A stretch of DNA of 64,000 nt from Candidatus Methylobacter titanis (GCA_029946125.1 JAQSDX010000006.1:1-64000); one strand, 5' to 3'. Positions 10,141-22,863 are shown, numbered from the stretch's first letter. The notes: generated by a model not told the origin, from the sequence alone. A program made the numbers and translations.

Positions 10141-10812
10141 CTATTTCTTAGAATCTGAATTAATAGATGCTATATGCGCATCCATATCGAATACTTCGCC
10201 TTTAAATATCCACACTTTGATGCCGATAATTCCATAGGTAGTATGCGCTTCAGCAGTTGCATAATCAATGTCTGCTCTTAATGTATGCAAAGGGACTCGA
10301 CCTTCTCTATACCATTCACTACGAGCAATTTCAGCGCCGTTTAATCGACCACCAACATTAATCTTTATACCCTCAGCACCTAAACGCATTGTATTAGTTA
10401 CAGCACGCTTCATTGCACGACGATACATAATTCTTTTTTCGAGCTGCTGAGCAACGCCTTCAGCCACCAATTGAGCATCTAATTCAGGCTTTCTTATTTC
10501 CTCAACATTAAGCTGAACGGGAATACCCATTATCTTAGACACTGCTTGTCTCAATGCTTCGATGTCTTCGCCTTTTTTGCCTATTACAATACCCGGTCTT
10601 GCAGTATGTATTGTAATATGCGCATTATTCGGAGGACGATTTATTTGAATACGACTTACAGAAGCATGAGCTAATTTTTTCTTAATGTAGTCCCTGACTG
10701 TTAGATCTTGATGCAGGAAAACTGAATAATCCTGACTATTCGCATACCATCGCGAATTCCAATCTTTTACAATACCTAGGCGTATACCTGTTGGATGTAC
10801 CTTTTGACCCAT
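10141..10812 (-). CDS. rpsC: 30S ribosomal protein S3 (uS3)
   Basis: 223 residues. The N-terminal KH domain (about 40-110) contains the GXXG loop in [19 protein letters not shown]. The C-terminal domain includes [20 protein letters not shown] and [20 protein letters not shown]. uS3 forms part of the mRNA entry tunnel, where with uS4 and uS5 it provides mRNA helicase activity. It lies between rplV (9 nt) and rplP (17 nt). Confidence 0.97.
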   Translation of the reverse strand: MGQKVHPTGIRLGIVKDWNSRWYANSQDYSVFLHQDLTVRDYIKKKLAHASVSRIQINRPPNNAHITIHTARPGIVIGKKGEDIEALRQAVSKIMGIPVQLNVEEIRKPELDAQLVAEGVAQQLEKRIMYRRAMKRAVTNTMRLGAEGIKINVGGRLNGAEIARSEWYREGRVPLHTLRADIDYATAEAHTTYGIIGIKVWIFKGEVFDMDAHIASINSDSKK

Positions 10813-10821
10813 TTTCTGCCC

Positions 10822-11157
10822 CTACTCGTATTCTGCGACTTTAACTGTAATATGGCAGGTTCTTTTAAGGATATGATTTGCATTTCCTTTAGCTCTTGCC
10901 TTGAATCTTTTCATGGTCGCCCCTTCATTTACATAAACGGTTGACACTTTTAATTCGTCAATATCTGCGCTTTCGTTATGCTCCGCATTAGCGATTGCAG
11001 ACTCAAGAATTTTTTTGATAATTGCCGCTGCTTTTTTTGAACTAAACTTCAAAATATTCAGTGCTTTTTCAACTGGCATACCACGAATCTGATCACCTAC
11101 TAAACGCGCTTTTTGCGCAGATAGCGGGGCATTCTTTAATTTTGCTGAAATTTCCAT
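10822..11157 (-). CDS. rplV: 50S ribosomal protein L22 (uL22)
   Basis: 111 residues. The long hairpin around [20 protein letters not shown] reaches into the peptide exit tunnel, where deletions cause macrolide resistance. The hairpin is intact here. The N-terminal [21 protein letters not shown] is conserved. The gene follows rpsS by 8 nt within the S10 block. Confidence 0.97.
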   Translation of the reverse strand: MEISAKLKNAPLSAQKARLVGDQIRGMPVEKALNILKFSSKKAAAIIKKILESAIANAEHNESADIDELKVSTVYVNEGATMKRFKARAKGNANHILKRTCHITVKVAEYE

Positions 11158-11165
11158 AACACAAC

Positions 11166-11438
11166 CTATCTAGATTTCTTATCAGCCACGTGGCCTTTAT
11201 ATGTACGAGTTGGCGAAAACTCACCTAATTTATGCCCGACCATATTCTCAGAAATCAGAACAGGTATGTGCAGTCGTCCATTATGGATTGCAATAGTCAA
11301 ACCCAGCATATCTGGAATAATCATTGATCTTCTTGACCATGTTTTAATCGGTTTCCGATTATTCGTACTTACAGCATCTTCAACTTTTTTAAGCAGATGA
11401 TGGTCAATAAAAGGACCTTTTTTAATTGAACGCGGCAC
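11166..11438 (-). CDS. rpsS: 30S ribosomal protein S19 (uS19)
   Basis: 90 residues. [19 protein letters not shown] and the C-terminal [20 protein letters not shown] are the family's most conserved segments. uS19 forms a complex with uS13 in the 30S head and contacts 23S rRNA in an intersubunit bridge. It lies 12 nt after rplB. Confidence 0.97.
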   Translation of the reverse strand: MPRSIKKGPFIDHHLLKKVEDAVSTNNRKPIKTWSRRSMIIPDMLGLTIAIHNGRLHIPVLISENMVGHKLGEFSPTRTYKGHVADKKSR

Positions 11439-11450
11439 GCTAATTCCTCT

Positions 11451-12278
11451 CTATTTGAGCTTACGACGTCTGATAATCATATTATCAGTTCGTTTGTTAT
11501 TTCTGGTTTTATAGCCTTTAGTTGGCATACCCCAGGGAGATACAGGGTGTCTACCGCCAGATGTACGACCTTCACCACCACCATGCGGATGATCCACTGG
11601 ATTCATTACAACACCTCGAACAGTGGGTCGAATCCCACGCCATCTTGATGCTCCAGCCTTACCAAGAGATATCAAATTATGTTCTGAATTTGAAACCTCT
11701 CCAATCACAGCACGACAATCAGCCATAATCTTACGCATTTCACCAGACCGCAATCTAAGGGTTGCATGAGCCCCATCTTTCGCAACCAATTGCGCAGACG
11801 TACCGGCACTACGAGCAATTTGAGCTCCTTTGCCTGGTTTCATTTCCACACAATGCACTGTAGTACCCATTGGAATATTTCTCAAAGGCATACAGTTACC
11901 GGGCTTAACAGCCGTGGTTTCCGAAGAGAGAATCTCCTGACCAACTACAAGCCCTTTAGGGGCGATGATGTATTTACGCTCACCATCCTTAAACAATATC
12001 AAAGCGATATTGGCAGTTCTGTTTGGATCATACTCCAGACGCTCAACAACAGCAGGAATATCAATTTTATTTCTTTTAAAATCAATGATTCGGTAGTGCT
12101 GTTTATGACCACCACCCACATGACGCGTTGTTATACGCCCATTATTATTACGCCCGCCACTTTTGCTATTCTTACTCAGCAAAGGCGCATAAGGTTTACC
12201 TTTATGCAAATCATCATTTTTGATCCGCACTACAAACCGTGAACCTGGTGACGTCGGTTTAGACTTTACAATAGCCAT
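11451..12278 (-). CDS. rplB: 50S ribosomal protein L2 (uL2)
   Basis: 275 residues, typical. The C-terminal [20 protein letters not shown] holds the conserved histidine, near the peptidyl transferase centre, that is important for activity in E. coli. The basic C-tail ([20 protein letters not shown]) is present. uL2 is a primary 23S rRNA binder required for subunit association. It follows rplW by 41 nt. Confidence 0.98.
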   Translation of the reverse strand: MAIVKSKPTSPGSRFVVRIKNDDLHKGKPYAPLLSKNSKSGGRNNNGRITTRHVGGGHKQHYRIIDFKRNKIDIPAVVERLEYDPNRTANIALILFKDGERKYIIAPKGLVVGQEILSSETTAVKPGNCMPLRNIPMGTTVHCVEMKPGKGAQIARSAGTSAQLVAKDGAHATLRLRSGEMRKIMADCRAVIGEVSNSEHNLISLGKAGASRWRGIRPTVRGVVMNPVDHPHGGGEGRTSGGRHPVSPWGMPTKGYKTRNNKRTDNMIIRRRKLK

Positions 12279-12319
12279 GCTTTCTACCGTTTCCTATTGA
12301 TCTTTTAAAACTTAAATTA

Positions 12320-12619
12320 TTAAGCAGCGGAGAAATCTATATCATGGCCAGACTTAAGTTTTACATAAGCCTTCTTCCAATCAGATCGTTGCCCCAATGA
12401 ACCGCCGAATCTTTTCTGTTTGCCCTTAACGTTTAAAACTTGAACTGAATCAACCTCAACGCTAAACATTAGTTCCACTGCATTTTTAACTTGTTTTTTT
12501 GTTGCCTGTTTTTGCACTTTAAAAACAAATTGATTATTTTTTTCTGCAGCAATAGTGCTCTTTTCAGATACAATCGGAGATTGTAGCACACCTGCTAAGT
12601 GGTATTTATTTAAACTCAC
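12320..12619 (-). CDS. rplW: 50S ribosomal protein L23 (uL23)
   Basis: 99 residues. [20 protein letters not shown] and the [20 protein letters not shown] loop are typical. uL23 lies at the tunnel exit and is the docking point for trigger factor and the signal recognition particle. Its start overlaps the last 4 bases of rplD, indicating coupled translation. Confidence 0.97.
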   Translation of the reverse strand: MSLNKYHLAGVLQSPIVSEKSTIAAEKNNQFVFKVQKQATKKQVKNAVELMFSVEVDSVQVLNVKGKQKRFGGSLGQRSDWKKAYVKLKSGHDIDFSAA

Positions 12620-13236
12620 GCCAAGCGCTCCTCTAGTTGCTTCAACGCACCAGGTGTAGCAATAACTTTATCAGCCGAAACCAATAACACTGGGCTTAAA
12701 TTAATTGCCTCAATTACTTCTACATAAGGTATGTTTCGTGATGCTAAAGCTAAATTTGCATCCACATTCTCAACTACAATGAGAATACGTTTTGCTTCAA
12801 TAGTTTTTATTTTTGCGTTCAAATCCTTTGTTTTAGGACTAGACGGTAAAATATCATTACTAACAACTAAGCGATCCTGCCTAACTAACTCAGACAATAT
12901 TGACCGAACACCAACACGAAACATTTTCTTGTTTAGTTTTTGTTCGTAATTTCTAGGCCTTGCAGCAAATGAAACGCCACCTGTTCTCCAGATTGGGCTA
13001 CGAGTTGTACCCGATCTTGCGCGACCCGTTCCTTTCTGTCTCCAAGGCTTTGCACCACCACCACTCACATCAGAGCGCGTTTTCTGCGCCTTAGTTCCGG
13101 CACGAGCCCCAGCTAAATGCCTAACAACCAATTGATGAACTAAAGTTTCATTAAATGACTGCCCAAATATAGCCTCAGCCACTTCTACACTTCCAGAAGA
13201 GTCTTGTTCGTTTAAAGCTGGTATCTGAATACTCAT
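12616..13236 (-). CDS. rplD: 50S ribosomal protein L4 (uL4)
   Basis: 206 residues. The extended loop [20 protein letters not shown] reaches into the peptide tunnel; macrolide-resistance changes map there and none is evident. In E. coli uL4 also represses its own S10 operon by acting on the leader RNA. Here rpsJ follows tuf by only 5 nt, so no separate S10 leader of that kind exists. The gap from rplC is 3 nt. Confidence 0.97.
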   Translation of the reverse strand: MSIQIPALNEQDSSGSVEVAEAIFGQSFNETLVHQLVVRHLAGARAGTKAQKTRSDVSGGGAKPWRQKGTGRARSGTTRSPIWRTGGVSFAARPRNYEQKLNKKMFRVGVRSILSELVRQDRLVVSNDILPSSPKTKDLNAKIKTIEAKRILIVVENVDANLALASRNIPYVEVIEAINLSPVLLVSADKVIATPGALKQLEERLA

Positions 13237-13239
13237 GGC

Positions 13240-13890
13240 TTAACCTTTATTTCGCATTTTCATGGCGGGAGTAATTACAACATCACCGCCTTTAGCACCA
13301 GGAACTGCACCTTTTACTAAAATTAAATTTCTTGCCATATCAATGGAATGAATAGTCAGATTCTGAACGGTAACTTTTTCAGCCCCCATATGACCTTCCA
13401 TTTTCTTACCTTTAAATACACGACCCGGCGTTTGACACATCCCAATAGAACCCAACACCCTGTGTGAGCGAGAGTTACCATGAGTAGCATCTTGCATGCT
13501 AAAGTTGTGACGCTTTATACCACCAGCAAAACCTTTACCAATACTTTTCCCTTGAACATCAACAACTTGACCCTCAGAAAAAATATCTAATGATAATTGA
13601 GTTCCAGTTGTTAAACCCTCACCTTCTCCATCATCCAACCTAAACTCCCAAAGGCCGCGTCCAGCCGTCACATTTGCTGATGCATAATGACCAGCCATTG
13701 CTTTATTGACTCTAGATGACTTCTTATCGCCCGCCGCTACTTGAATAGAACGATATCCATCAACCTCAATACCTTTAACCTGAGTAACTCTGTTTGAGTC
13801 AATCTGGAGTACAGTAACTGGTACTGACGAACCATCTTCACAAAAAACTCTGGTCATACCACATTTACGACCTATAAGACCTATTGACAT
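13240..13890 (-). CDS. rplC: 50S ribosomal protein L3 (uL3)
   Basis: 216 residues. [36 protein letters not shown] and [16 protein letters not shown] are diagnostic. The glutamine before TPGRVF matches the residue methylated by PrmB in E. coli. uL3 starts 50S assembly and its loop approaches the peptidyl transferase centre. A purine-rich GGGGAATTGG precedes the ATG. It lies 19 nt after rpsJ. Confidence 0.97.
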   Translation of the reverse strand: MSIGLIGRKCGMTRVFCEDGSSVPVTVLQIDSNRVTQVKGIEVDGYRSIQVAAGDKKSSRVNKAMAGHYASANVTAGRGLWEFRLDDGEGEGLTTGTQLSLDIFSEGQVVDVQGKSIGKGFAGGIKRHNFSMQDATHGNSRSHRVLGSIGMCQTPGRVFKGKKMEGHMGAEKVTVQNLTIHSIDMARNLILVKGAVPGAKGGDVVITPAMKMRNKG

Positions 13891-13909
13891 CTGCCAATTC
13901 CCCTGCTTT

Positions 13910-14221
13910 TTAATTCAATTTTATTTGAACATCAACACCAGCTGCAAGATCTAACTTCATCAATGCATCTACGGTTTTTTCTGTTGGTTCAACGATATCC
14001 AATAATCTTTTATACGTTCTCAATTCATATTGATCTCTTGCATCTTTATTAACATGCGGAGAAATAAGAATTGTAAACCGCTCTTTTTTAGTAGGCAATG
14101 GAATAGGTCCTTTAACTTGGGCACCTGTTCTTCTTGCTGTTTCTACTATCTCACCAGCCGATTGATCAATCAATTTATGATCAAATGATTTCAAACGGAT
14201 TCTGATAGTTTGATTAGACAT
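13910..14221 (-). CDS. rpsJ: 30S ribosomal protein S10 / NusE (uS10)
   Basis: 103 residues, the invariant length. [20 protein letters not shown] and [20 protein letters not shown] are conserved. uS10 is part of the 30S head and, as NusE, joins NusB in transcription antitermination and links NusG to the ribosome. It starts only 5 nt after the tuf stop. The str and S10 operons therefore look fused here, with no room for a separate S10 promoter in the gap. Confidence 0.97.
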   Translation of the reverse strand: MSNQTIRIRLKSFDHKLIDQSAGEIVETARRTGAQVKGPIPLPTKKERFTILISPHVNKDARDQYELRTYKRLLDIVEPTEKTVDALMKLDLAAGVDVQIKLN

Positions 14222-14226
14222 ATATA

Positions 14227-15417
14227 TTACTCTATTATTGATGCAACGACGCCCGCACCTACTGTACGACCACCTTCACGGATTGCAAAACGCAAACCAT
14301 CTTCCATGGCAATCGGTGAAATCAGCTTTACTTTTACTGAAATGTTATCGCCAGGCATCACCATTTCAACGCCTTCTGGTAACTCTACAGCACCTGTTAC
14401 GTCGGTAGTTCTAAAATAGAACTGCGGACGATAGCCATTAAAGAAAGGCGTATGACGACCACCCTCTTCTTTTGACAAGATATAAATTTCTGAATTAAAG
14501 TACGAATGCGGCTTAATGGTACCTTTATGCGCCAATACCTGTCCACGCTCAACATCGTCTCTTTTGGTACCTCTCAAAAGAATACCGACATTGTCGCCTG
14601 CTTGACCCTGATCAAGCAATTTTCGGAACATTTCCACACCGGTGCATGTTGTTGTCACTGTGGGCTTAATGCCGACAATTTCAATTTCCTGCCCAACCTT
14701 AACAATGCCGCGCTCAATACGACCTGTTACCACTGTACCGCGGCCTGAGATTGAGAATACATCTTCGATAGGCATCAGGAATGCACCATCGACTGCTCTT
14801 TCCGGCAAAGGAATGTAGGTGTCTAATGCTTCCACTAATTTCACCACCGAAGGAACTCCGATTTCACTGGTATCGCCTTGCAATGCAAGTAAAGCTGAGC
14901 CTACGATAATTGGCGTATCATCACCTGGAAATTCGTACATATCCAATAACTCGCGAATTTCCATTTCGACTAATTCGATCAACTCCGCATCATCAACCAT
15001 GTCCGCTTTGTTTAAGAAAACCACTACGTATGGCACGCCTACTTGCCTTGATAACAGAATGTGCTCTCTTGTTTGCGGCATGGGTCCATCAGCTGCTGAA
15101 CAGACCAGAATAGCGCCGTCCATTTGCGCCGCACCGGTAATCATGTTTTTTACGTAATCAGCATGACCTGGGCAGTCAACGTGCGCATAATGACGCGCTG
15201 CTGATTCATATTCGACGTGTGACGTGGAAATAGTAATACCACGCGCACGCTCTTCAGGTGCATTATCAATCTGATCAAAGGCCTTAACTTCTCCACCCTG
15301 GAGCTCAGCCATTACTTTTGTTAAAGCAGCAGTTAAGGTGGTTTTACCATGATCGACATGTCCGATTGTGCCGACGTTTACGTGCGGCTTACTACGCGAG
15401 AATTTTTCTTTGGCCAT
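14227..15417 (-). CDS. tuf: Elongation factor Tu (copy 1, str operon)
   Basis: 396 residues. The GTPase motifs are all present: GHVDHGKTT (P-loop), DCPGHADY (G3), NKAD (G4) and SAL (G5). Domains 2 and 3 follow from about residue 205. EF-Tu delivers aminoacyl-tRNA to the ribosome. The product differs from the second copy (30724-31914) only at the third residue from the end (SIIE here, SILE there). The coding DNA appears identical over nearly its whole length, while the flanks differ. The gene lies between fusA and rpsJ. Confidence 0.98.
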   Translation of the reverse strand: MAKEKFSRSKPHVNVGTIGHVDHGKTTLTAALTKVMAELQGGEVKAFDQIDNAPEERARGITISTSHVEYESAARHYAHVDCPGHADYVKNMITGAAQMDGAILVCSAADGPMPQTREHILLSRQVGVPYVVVFLNKADMVDDAELIELVEMEIRELLDMYEFPGDDTPIIVGSALLALQGDTSEIGVPSVVKLVEALDTYIPLPERAVDGAFLMPIEDVFSISGRGTVVTGRIERGIVKVGQEIEIVGIKPTVTTTCTGVEMFRKLLDQGQAGDNVGILLRGTKRDDVERGQVLAHKGTIKPHSYFNSEIYILSKEEGGRHTPFFNGYRPQFYFRTTDVTGAVELPEGVEMVMPGDNISVKVKLISPIAMEDGLRFAIREGGRTVGAGVVASIIE

Positions 15418-15445
15418 GAGTTAATACCTTTAATTATATTCAATT

Positions 15446-17542
15446 TTATGAAGATTTTTTAATGATCGCTTCCGCAATATTTGCAGGCGCTTCATTATAT
15501 TTTTCAAACTGCATACTGTATGTTGCCCGCCCCTGTGTTGCCGATCGCAAATCAGTTGCATAACCAAACATTTCAGCCAACGGTACTTCGCAGTTAAGCG
15601 TTTTCCCTGATGGAGTATCCTCCATACCCTGAATTATCCCACGCCGCCTATTGATATCACCTACAACATCACCCATATACTCTTCAGGTGTGGCAATTTC
15701 AACTTTCATTATCGGCTCAAGTAAAACAGGATCTGCCTTCCTAGCCCCCTCCCTGAAACACATGGACCCGGCAATTTTGAAAGCTATTTCGTTCGAATCC
15801 ACATCGTGATACGAACCATCAAATAAAGACACCTTAACATCCAGTACAGGATAGCCAGCTAGAATACCACTCTTCAACTGCTCTTGGATACCTTTATCTA
15901 CAGCTGGTATAAATTCTTTTGGAACAACACCACCAACAATTTCATTTACAAACTCATAACCCGCACCAATTTCTTGCGGCTCAATGCGCAACCAAACATG
16001 GCCATACTGCCCCCGCCCTCCAGATTGCCGAATAAATTTACTTTCCTGCTCAACTGTCTTTCGAATTGTTTCTCGGTATGCGACCTGAGGAGCACCAACA
16101 TTTGCCTCAACATTAAACTCCCTCTTCATGCGATCGACAATGATCTCTAAGTGCAATTCACCCATTCCTGAGATAATTATTTGACCCGACTCTTCATCGG
16201 TATGCACTCTAAAAGAAGGATCTTCTTGAGCTAACTTGCCCAATGCAATCCCCATTTTATCTTGATCTGCTTTTGTTTTTGGCTCCACCGCAACCGAAAT
16301 TACTGGATCCGGGAACTCCATGCGCTCAAGAACTATAACACTATTAAGATCACAAAGCGTATCTCCTGTAGTTACATCCTTGAACCCAATTGCAGCAGCT
16401 ATATCTCCAGCACAAACCTCTCTTACTTCTTCTCGGCTATTTGCGTGCATTTGCACTATGCGCCCAACACGTTCTTTTTTCTTTTTTATTGGATTATAAA
16501 TGCTATCCCCAGAATTCAGAACACCAGAATAAACCCGAAAAAAAGTTAACGTACCCACAAAAGGATCCGTAGCAATTTTAAATGCCAAAGCCGAAAAAGG
16601 GGCGCAGTCGCTAGCAGCACGCACCTCCACCTCAGAACCATCTTCAAGATGACCTTTTACAGCACCAACATCAGTTGGAGCAGGCAGATATTCTATTACC
16701 GCATCCAGCATCGCTTGAACACCCTTATTCTTAAAGGCTGAACCACAAAATGCAGGAACAATTTGATTAGCTATAGTCCGCAAGCGAATTCCAAGCTTAA
16801 TATCTTCATCTGATAAACATCCCTCTTCAAGATATTTATTCAATAAATCTTCGTTTGCCTCTGCAGAGGCCTCAACCATATATTCTCTCCATTTCTGGCA
16901 GAGACCCAGCATACTTGCAGGAACATCCTTTTCCTTAAAGGTCATCCCCATATTGGCCTCATCCCAATATATGGCTTTCATCTTAATAAGATCAACAACC
17001 CCTTCAAAACTATCCTCAACTCCAATCGGCAACTGCATTGGAACTGCTTTACTGCCTAATCTCGACTTAATTTGCTCAATGACACGAAAAAAATCTGCGC
17101 CACAGCGGTCCATTTTATTCACAAAAACCAATCGAGGAACACTATACTTGTCCGCCTGACGCCAAACTGTTTCAGACTGAGGCTCAACTCCTCCAACAGC
17201 ACAAAATATCGCGCACGCACCATCTAAAACTCGCAATGAACGCTCGACTTCAATTGTGAAATCTACATGCCCCGGCGTATCTATAATATTTATACGGTGC
17301 AAAGGAAACTGACTTTCCATTCCACTCCAAAAACAGGTAGTTGCAGCAGAGGTAATAGTAATACCCCGCTCTTGCTCCTGCTCCATCCAATCCATTGTTG
17401 CAGCACCATCATGCACCTCACCTATCTTGTGAGATACACCTGTATAGTAGAGCACACGCTCTGTTGTTGTGGTTTTACCCGCATCAATGTGCGCCATGAT
17501 ACCGATATTTCGATAAAATCCAATTGGAGTTTTACGAGCCAC
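15446..17542 (-). CDS. fusA: Elongation factor G
   Basis: 698 residues. The N-terminal GTPase domain has [40 protein letters not shown] and [10 protein letters not shown]; domains II-V follow. The domain IV segment [18 protein letters not shown] and the C-terminal [20 protein letters not shown] are typical. EF-G drives tRNA-mRNA translocation and, with RRF, ribosome recycling. It is the third gene of the str operon, 30 nt after rpsG and 28 nt before tuf. Confidence 0.98.
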   Translation of the reverse strand: MARKTPIGFYRNIGIMAHIDAGKTTTTERVLYYTGVSHKIGEVHDGAATMDWMEQEQERGITITSAATTCFWSGMESQFPLHRINIIDTPGHVDFTIEVERSLRVLDGACAIFCAVGGVEPQSETVWRQADKYSVPRLVFVNKMDRCGADFFRVIEQIKSRLGSKAVPMQLPIGVEDSFEGVVDLIKMKAIYWDEANMGMTFKEKDVPASMLGLCQKWREYMVEASAEANEDLLNKYLEEGCLSDEDIKLGIRLRTIANQIVPAFCGSAFKNKGVQAMLDAVIEYLPAPTDVGAVKGHLEDGSEVEVRAASDCAPFSALAFKIATDPFVGTLTFFRVYSGVLNSGDSIYNPIKKKKERVGRIVQMHANSREEVREVCAGDIAAAIGFKDVTTGDTLCDLNSVIVLERMEFPDPVISVAVEPKTKADQDKMGIALGKLAQEDPSFRVHTDEESGQIIISGMGELHLEIIVDRMKREFNVEANVGAPQVAYRETIRKTVEQESKFIRQSGGRGQYGHVWLRIEPQEIGAGYEFVNEIVGGVVPKEFIPAVDKGIQEQLKSGILAGYPVLDVKVSLFDGSYHDVDSNEIAFKIAGSMCFREGARKADPVLLEPIMKVEIATPEEYMGDVVGDINRRRGIIQGMEDTPSGKTLNCEVPLAEMFGYATDLRSATQGRATYSMQFEKYNEAPANIAEAIIKKSS

Positions 17543-17572
17543 AACTATACAGTCTTCAATGTAATTCGCTGA

Positions 17573-18043
17573 TTACCAACGATAATGAGAGAAAGCTTTA
17601 TTCGCTTCCGCCATTCTATGAGTGTCTTCACGCTTCTTAGCGGCAGAACCTCTACTTTCAAAAGCATCCATTAACTCGCCAGCTAACTTTGCAGGCATAC
17701 TTCTTTCATTTCTTTTTCGTGAAGCATCAATCAACCACCGCATCGCCAAAGCCATACGCCTTGAAGGACGGACCTCAACTGGAACCTGATATGTTGCACC
17801 GCCAACACGGCGAGATTTAACCTCTACCCTAGGCTGAACATTTTCCAAAGCCTTAGATAAAACCTCTAATGGCTCACTATGCCCTTTGCTTTCAATTACA
17901 TCTAAAGCACCATAGACAATCCCTTCAGCAATAGATTTTTTACCACTTTCCATAATCATATTCATAAATTTGGTCAGCATAATACTGCCAAATCTCGGAT
18001 CTGGAATAATTTCTCTTTTTGTAGCGACTCTTCTTCTAGACAT
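17573..18043 (-). CDS. rpsG: 30S ribosomal protein S7 (uS7)
   Basis: 156 residues. [20 protein letters not shown] and [19 protein letters not shown] are diagnostic. The C-terminal extension with [20 protein letters not shown] matches gammaproteobacterial members. uS7 nucleates the 30S head and contacts E-site tRNA. In E. coli it is the translational repressor of the str operon through the rpsL-rpsG gap. That gap here is 19 nt, short for the known structure. Confidence 0.97.
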   Translation of the reverse strand: MSRRRVATKREIIPDPRFGSIMLTKFMNMIMESGKKSIAEGIVYGALDVIESKGHSEPLEVLSKALENVQPRVEVKSRRVGGATYQVPVEVRPSRRMALAMRWLIDASRKRNERSMPAKLAGELMDAFESRGSAAKKREDTHRMAEANKAFSHYRW

Positions 18044-18062
18044 TTATCTCACCAACCAACGT

Positions 18063-18437
18063 TTAGCCTTTAGGCCTTTTTGTTCCATATTTAGAGCGAC
18101 CACATTTTCTGTTAGTCACGCCTGAAGCATCCAAGCTACCACGTACAACGTGATATCTCACACCGGGCAAATCCTTAACACGACCGCCCCTTATTAGAAC
18201 CACGGAATGCTCCTGAAGATTATGCCCTTCACCACCAATATAGCTACTTACCTCAGCCCCATTAGTTAACCTAACCCTAGCCACCTTACGAAGCGCGGAG
18301 TTTGGTTTTTTAGGCGTTGTCGTATAAACACGAGTACATACCCCCCTACGCTGAGGACAAGCCTCTAGTGCAGGAACATTGCTTTTTTCTATCTTTTTAG
18401 CACGAGGCTTACGAACCAATTGGTTGATCGTGGCCAT
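18063..18437 (-). CDS. rpsL: 30S ribosomal protein S12 (uS12)
   Basis: 124 residues from the ATG at 18435-18437 ([15 protein letters not shown]). The frame is open 19 codons further upstream, but that extension has no family counterpart and lies in the leader. [18 protein letters not shown] and [13 protein letters not shown] carry the two lysines whose change gives streptomycin resistance in E. coli. Both are wild type, so the organism should be sensitive at this locus. uS12 controls decoding accuracy. It is the first gene of the str-S10-spc-alpha transcript, driven by the promoter at 18562-18590. Confidence 0.97.
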   Translation of the reverse strand: MATINQLVRKPRAKKIEKSNVPALEACPQRRGVCTRVYTTTPKKPNSALRKVARVRLTNGAEVSSYIGGEGHNLQEHSVVLIRGGRVKDLPGVRYHVVRGSLDASGVTNRKCGRSKYGTKRPKG

Positions 18438-18541
18438 AACTTTGTTTACTCCGATGTACAATTTAACTGCCAGATAATAAAATAACCGCCGCACTTAATA
18501 AATACAAACGGTTAATTACGATTCGACCCGACCTAAGCATG

Positions 18542-18559
18542 TCTGCTCATTTGAGCAGA
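18542..18559. promoter_or_regulatory. Perfect 8-bp palindrome at the str promoter start site
   Basis: TCTGCTCA at 18542-18549 and TGAGCAGA at 18552-18559 form a perfect inverted repeat. It lies just beyond the -10 box of the rpsL promoter, covering the expected transcription start. It could be an operator or a 5' hairpin of the leader. No T tract follows, so it is not an intrinsic terminator of rpoC. Confidence 0.5.
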
Positions 18560-18561
18560 AC

Positions 18562-18590
18562 ATAATACTTGCTAATACCTAGCAGGTCAA
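18562..18590 (-). promoter_or_regulatory. Sigma70-type promoter of the str-S10-spc-alpha transcript
   Basis: On the minus strand TTGACC (18585-18590) and TATTAT (18562-18567) are separated by exactly 17 bases. It lies in the 175-bp gap between the rpoC stop and rpsL, about 125 bp upstream of the rpsL ATG. It is the only good promoter match I found between rpoC and rplQ, so it probably drives the whole ribosomal block. Confidence 0.75.
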
Positions 18591-18612
18591 GTCCATATTT
18601 AAAAACGATTTC

Positions 18613-21600
18613 CTAAATATTCAAAGCCTGCTTAAGGGCTTCTTCCACATCCCCAGCATCCACTGCCAGAGGGGCCTCACTCTCAACCAAATCATGCTGA
18701 GCAAATCTGTTTTTTCTGCCTTCATGAAAAGCCAAACCAGTTCCTGCTGGGATTAAACGACCAACAATAACATTCTCTTTCAATCCTTGTAAGCCATCAC
18801 TTAATCCACGCACCGCTGCATCAGTCAATACACGGGTTGTTTCCTGGAATGACGCCGCAGAAATAAATGATTCCGTCGCCAATGATGCCTTAGTAATCCC
18901 TAACAACACAGAATTGTAACTTGCCGGAATCTTTCCTTCAGCCTCCATCTTGTCATTTTCTTCTCGCATTGCAGCACGCTCAACTTGATCACCCTTCAGA
19001 AACCCTGTGTCACCTGACGCAGTAATCTCAACCTTTCTGAGCATTTGACGAATGATAGCCTCAATGTGTTTATCATTGATCTTAACACCCTGCAAACGAT
19101 ATACATCCTGGATTTCCTTAACCAGATAGTTAGCTAACTCCTCAATTCCTCTTAACCTGAGAATATCGTGTGGAGTCAACTCACCTTCTGCAATCGTTTC
19201 ACCCTTTTCAACATACTCACCCTCAAAGACCGTAATATGACGCCATTTGGGTATCAGGGTTTCAATTTGCTCACCTGCAGGGTCGGTAATTATGACCCGC
19301 TGCTTGCCTTTGGTTTCTTTCCCAAAAGCAATAGTTCCACTGGTCTCAGCAAGGATCGCAGGATCTTTTGTTTTTCGCGCTTCAAATAAATCAGCAACCC
19401 GCGGCAAACCACCGGTAATATCTCTCGTCTTACTAGACTCCTGAGGAATCCTCGCCAAAACATCACCGACCTTAACTTCTCCGCCGTCTTTGATCCCGGC
19501 AATGGCACCGGCTGGCAAGAAATATTGCGCAGGTATTTCAGTACCCGGCAAATAAATTGAATTCCCATCGCCATCAAATAGCTTCACCATTGGCCGTAAC
19601 TCCTTACCCGCACTTCCCCGCTGCTTTGGATCAGTGACGACCAATGAACTCAAGCCGGTAACTTCATCAGATTGTTTTTGTACGGTGACACCGTCGACAA
19701 AATCAACTAACTCAACCACACCATCTACTTCAGTTATTACTGGATGCGTATGAGGATCCCAAGCAACAATTATATCACCGGCATTGATTCGAGAACCTTC
19801 CTGTACGGAAAGTACCGCCCCATAAGGAATTTTATAACGCTCTTTTTCCCGGCCATAATCATCAACCACACCGACCTCACCCGATCTTGAGACCGCAACC
19901 AGGTTTCCTTCACGATTCATGACCGATTTCAGATTATTAAGACGCACAGTTCCCGCAGACTTAACCTGAACATTACTGATTGCAGCAGATCTGGATGCCG
20001 CCCCACCGATATGGAAGGTTCGCATAGTCAACTGCGTACCTGGCTCACCGATTGACTGCGCCGCAATAACACCTACCGCCTCACCAATATTCACCAGATG
20101 ACCGCGACCCAAATCACGCCCATAACAAGCAGCACAAACACCATGTCTGTTTTCACAGGTAATGATTGAACGAACCAAAACCTGGTCAATACTATGCTCA
20201 TCAAGAACAGCCACCCAGTGCTCATCCAATAACGTACCGCCGGGTACCACAACAACATCTCCAGCCGGATCCATGATGTCATTGACAGCAACTCGGCCTA
20301 ATACGCGCTCTGACAATGGCTCAACAACGTCACCACCTTCAATAATTGGGGTCATGATCAGACCATTAGTCGTACCGCAATCATCACCGTTAATTACCAA
20401 ATCCTGCGCCACATCGACTAATCTACGTGTCAGGTACCCTGAGTTTGCAGTTTTTAATGCCGTATCTGCCAGACCTTTACGGGCACCATGAGTAGAGATA
20501 AAGTACTGCAATACGTCCAAGCCTTCCCTGAAATTAGCGGTGATCGGCGTTTCAATAATAGAACCGTCAGGCTTAGCCATCAAGCCACGCATCCCAGCTA
20601 ACTGACGAATCTGAGCCGCAGAACCCCTTGCCCCTGACTCAGCCATCATAAAGATGGAATTAAATGATTTTTGTTTTACCGTCTTACCTTCAGCATTAAC
20701 AACCGACTCTTCACCCAGCCCATCCATCATGACCTTAGCTATCTGGTCGTTAGCATGCGACCAAATATCAACAACCTTGTTATATCGTTCACCGTCAGTT
20801 ACTAAGCCGGAAGCATATTGACTTTGAATCTCGTTAACTTCAGCATCAGAAGCTTTAATAATATCGACTTTTTTAGCCGGTATTACCATATCTTCGATAC
20901 CAAATGAAATTCCTGAGATCGTTGCATACCTGAAACCCAAATACATCAACTGATCGGCAAGTATTACCGTATCTTTGTTACCCAAATAACGATAACTGTA
21001 GTTAATTAACCGCGATATATTCTTTTTGGTCATATCACAGTTAACCATCTCGTAAGGCATACGATCTGGAACGACTTCCCAGATTAACGCACGACCCACG
21101 GTAGTTTCTACGCGATGAGTTTTATCTTCAGTTTCGCCATTTTCATTCACCACCTTTTCCGTGATGCGTACTTGAATTTTAGATTGCAATTCAACTGTTT
21201 TAGTTAGCAGAGCCTTATGAATTTCACCGACACTGACGAATATACTGCCATCACCTTTTGCATTAATTTTTTCACGGCTAATATAATAAAGCCCTAGAAC
21301 CACGTCTTGAGACGGGTTAATAACAGGCTCACCATTTGCAGGAGACAAGATGTTATTCGTCGCCATCATTAACGTTCTGGCTTCAATTTGAGCTTCAATT
21401 GATAACGGAATATGCACAGCCATCTGATCGCCGTCAAAGTCAGCGTTAAACGCACTACAGACCAACGGATGCAACTGGATTGCCTTGCCTTCAATCAGCG
21501 TAGGCTCAAATGCCTGAATACCCAGTCTATGCAAGGTAGGCGCACGATTTAATAAAATGGGATGCTCACGGATAACCTCTTCAAGTATATCCCAGACTTC

Positions 21601-22818
21601 AGCACCCTCCCTTTCAACCATTTTCTTCGCAGCTTTAATAGTTGTGGCCAGACCGCGAAATTGTAGCTTACTAAATATAAACGGCTTGAACAGCTCCAAT
21701 GCCATTTTTTTCGGAAGTCCGCATTGATGCAGCCTTAAAGTAGGCCCGACAACAATGACCGAACGACCCGAATAATCAACGCGCTTACCTAACAAGTTTT
21801 GTCTAAAACGACCTTGCTTGCCTTTAATCATATCTGCTAATGATTTAAGCGGTCTTCTATTGGTTCCGGTAATCGCACGACCACGACGGCCATTATCAAG
21901 CAACGCATCAACAGACTCCTGCAGCATACGCTTTTCGTTACGAACGATAATGTCAGGCGCATTCAAGTCTAACAGCCGGTTTAAACGGTTGTTTCTGTTG
22001 ATAACCCGACGATAAAGATCATTCAAATCAGAGGTTGCAAATCGACCACCATCCAGAGGCACCAGCGGGCGTAACTCAGGAGGCAATACGGGCAACACTT
22101 TCAGAATCATCCATTCAGGGCGATTTTTTGAACTCAATAACGCATCCATAACTTTCAGGCGTTTTGAGTACTTCTTAATCTTGGTTTCTGAATTGGTAGA
22201 ATTTATTTCTTCACGAAGAATTTCAACTTGTTCTTTCAAGTCAATCGATTTAAGCAAATCATAGATCGCTTCTGCACCCATTTTTGCGACAAAATCATCT
22301 CCATGCAATTCAACTGCATCTAAATAATCATCATCGGTAAGCAACTGACCTTTATCTAAAGGTGTCATGCCGGGATCTAAAACCACGAATGATTCAAAAT
22401 ATAACACGCGCTCGATTTCGCGTAGCGTCATATCCAATAACAACGCTATTCTGGAAGGCAGTGATTTTAAAAACCAAATATGTGCAACGGGACTGGCTAA
22501 ATCAATATGCCCCATTCTTTCACGGCGAACCTTGGACAACGTAACTTCAACGCCACATTTTTCGCAAATAACGCCGCGATGCTTCAGTCTTTTATATTTA
22601 CCGCAAAGGCACTCATAATCACTGACCGGGCCAAAAATCTTAGCGCAAAATAAACCATCACGCTCAGGCTTAAAGGTCCGATAATTAATCGTTTCCGGTT
22701 TTTTTACTTCACCATATGACCAGGAACGAATCATATCCGGTGATGCCAGACCAATGCTGATTCCGTCAAAATCATCGGCACGACCTTGGCGTTTTAGGAA
22801 ATTCATTAAATCTTTCAA
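18613..22818 (-). CDS. rpoC: RNA polymerase beta-prime subunit, TTG start
   Basis: 1401 residues when started at the TTG at 22816-22818, giving [20 protein letters not shown], the family's usual opening. A GAGG lies 8 nt upstream. The frame is open 37 codons further, but that part is repeat DNA. Key sites are the N-terminal zinc ribbon ([19 protein letters not shown]), the catalytic NADFDGDQ with three metal-binding aspartates, and the second zinc cluster ([15 protein letters not shown]). Beta-prime forms the catalytic clamp of RNA polymerase. It follows rpoB across an unusually long gap of about 190 bp that carries a palindromic repeat element. Confidence 0.97.
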   Translation of the reverse strand: MKDLMNFLKRQGRADDFDGISIGLASPDMIRSWSYGEVKKPETINYRTFKPERDGLFCAKIFGPVSDYECLCGKYKRLKHRGVICEKCGVEVTLSKVRRERMGHIDLASPVAHIWFLKSLPSRIALLLDMTLREIERVLYFESFVVLDPGMTPLDKGQLLTDDDYLDAVELHGDDFVAKMGAEAIYDLLKSIDLKEQVEILREEINSTNSETKIKKYSKRLKVMDALLSSKNRPEWMILKVLPVLPPELRPLVPLDGGRFATSDLNDLYRRVINRNNRLNRLLDLNAPDIIVRNEKRMLQESVDALLDNGRRGRAITGTNRRPLKSLADMIKGKQGRFRQNLLGKRVDYSGRSVIVVGPTLRLHQCGLPKKMALELFKPFIFSKLQFRGLATTIKAAKKMVEREGAEVWDILEEVIREHPILLNRAPTLHRLGIQAFEPTLIEGKAIQLHPLVCSAFNADFDGDQMAVHIPLSIEAQIEARTLMMATNNILSPANGEPVINPSQDVVLGLYYISREKINAKGDGSIFVSVGEIHKALLTKTVELQSKIQVRITEKVVNENGETEDKTHRVETTVGRALIWEVVPDRMPYEMVNCDMTKKNISRLINYSYRYLGNKDTVILADQLMYLGFRYATISGISFGIEDMVIPAKKVDIIKASDAEVNEIQSQYASGLVTDGERYNKVVDIWSHANDQIAKVMMDGLGEESVVNAEGKTVKQKSFNSIFMMAESGARGSAAQIRQLAGMRGLMAKPDGSIIETPITANFREGLDVLQYFISTHGARKGLADTALKTANSGYLTRRLVDVAQDLVINGDDCGTTNGLIMTPIIEGGDVVEPLSERVLGRVAVNDIMDPAGDVVVVPGGTLLDEHWVAVLDEHSIDQVLVRSIITCENRHGVCAACYGRDLGRGHLVNIGEAVGVIAAQSIGEPGTQLTMRTFHIGGAASRSAAISNVQVKSAGTVRLNNLKSVMNREGNLVAVSRSGEVGVVDDYGREKERYKIPYGAVLSVQEGSRINAGDIIVAWDPHTHPVITEVDGVVELVDFVDGVTVQKQSDEVTGLSSLVVTDPKQRGSAGKELRPMVKLFDGDGNSIYLPGTEIPAQYFLPAGAIAGIKDGGEVKVGDVLARIPQESSKTRDITGGLPRVADLFEARKTKDPAILAETSGTIAFGKETKGKQRVIITDPAGEQIETLIPKWRHITVFEGEYVEKGETIAEGELTPHDILRLRGIEELANYLVKEIQDVYRLQGVKINDKHIEAIIRQMLRKVEITASGDTGFLKGDQVERAAMREENDKMEAEGKIPASYNSVLLGITKASLATESFISAASFQETTRVLTDAAVRGLSDGLQGLKENVIVGRLIPAGTGLAFHEGRKNRFAQHDLVESEAPLAVDAGDVEEALKQALNI

Positions 22819-22863
22819 GAACTTGTCCTCTTTAAATGCTTTCTGGCGTATACCAGAACAGGC

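Noticed and set aside
11522-12242. Open frames on the plus strand opposite rplB (68 and 158 codons)
   Set aside because: They are antisense to a fully conserved gene, lack family motifs and have no ribosome site.
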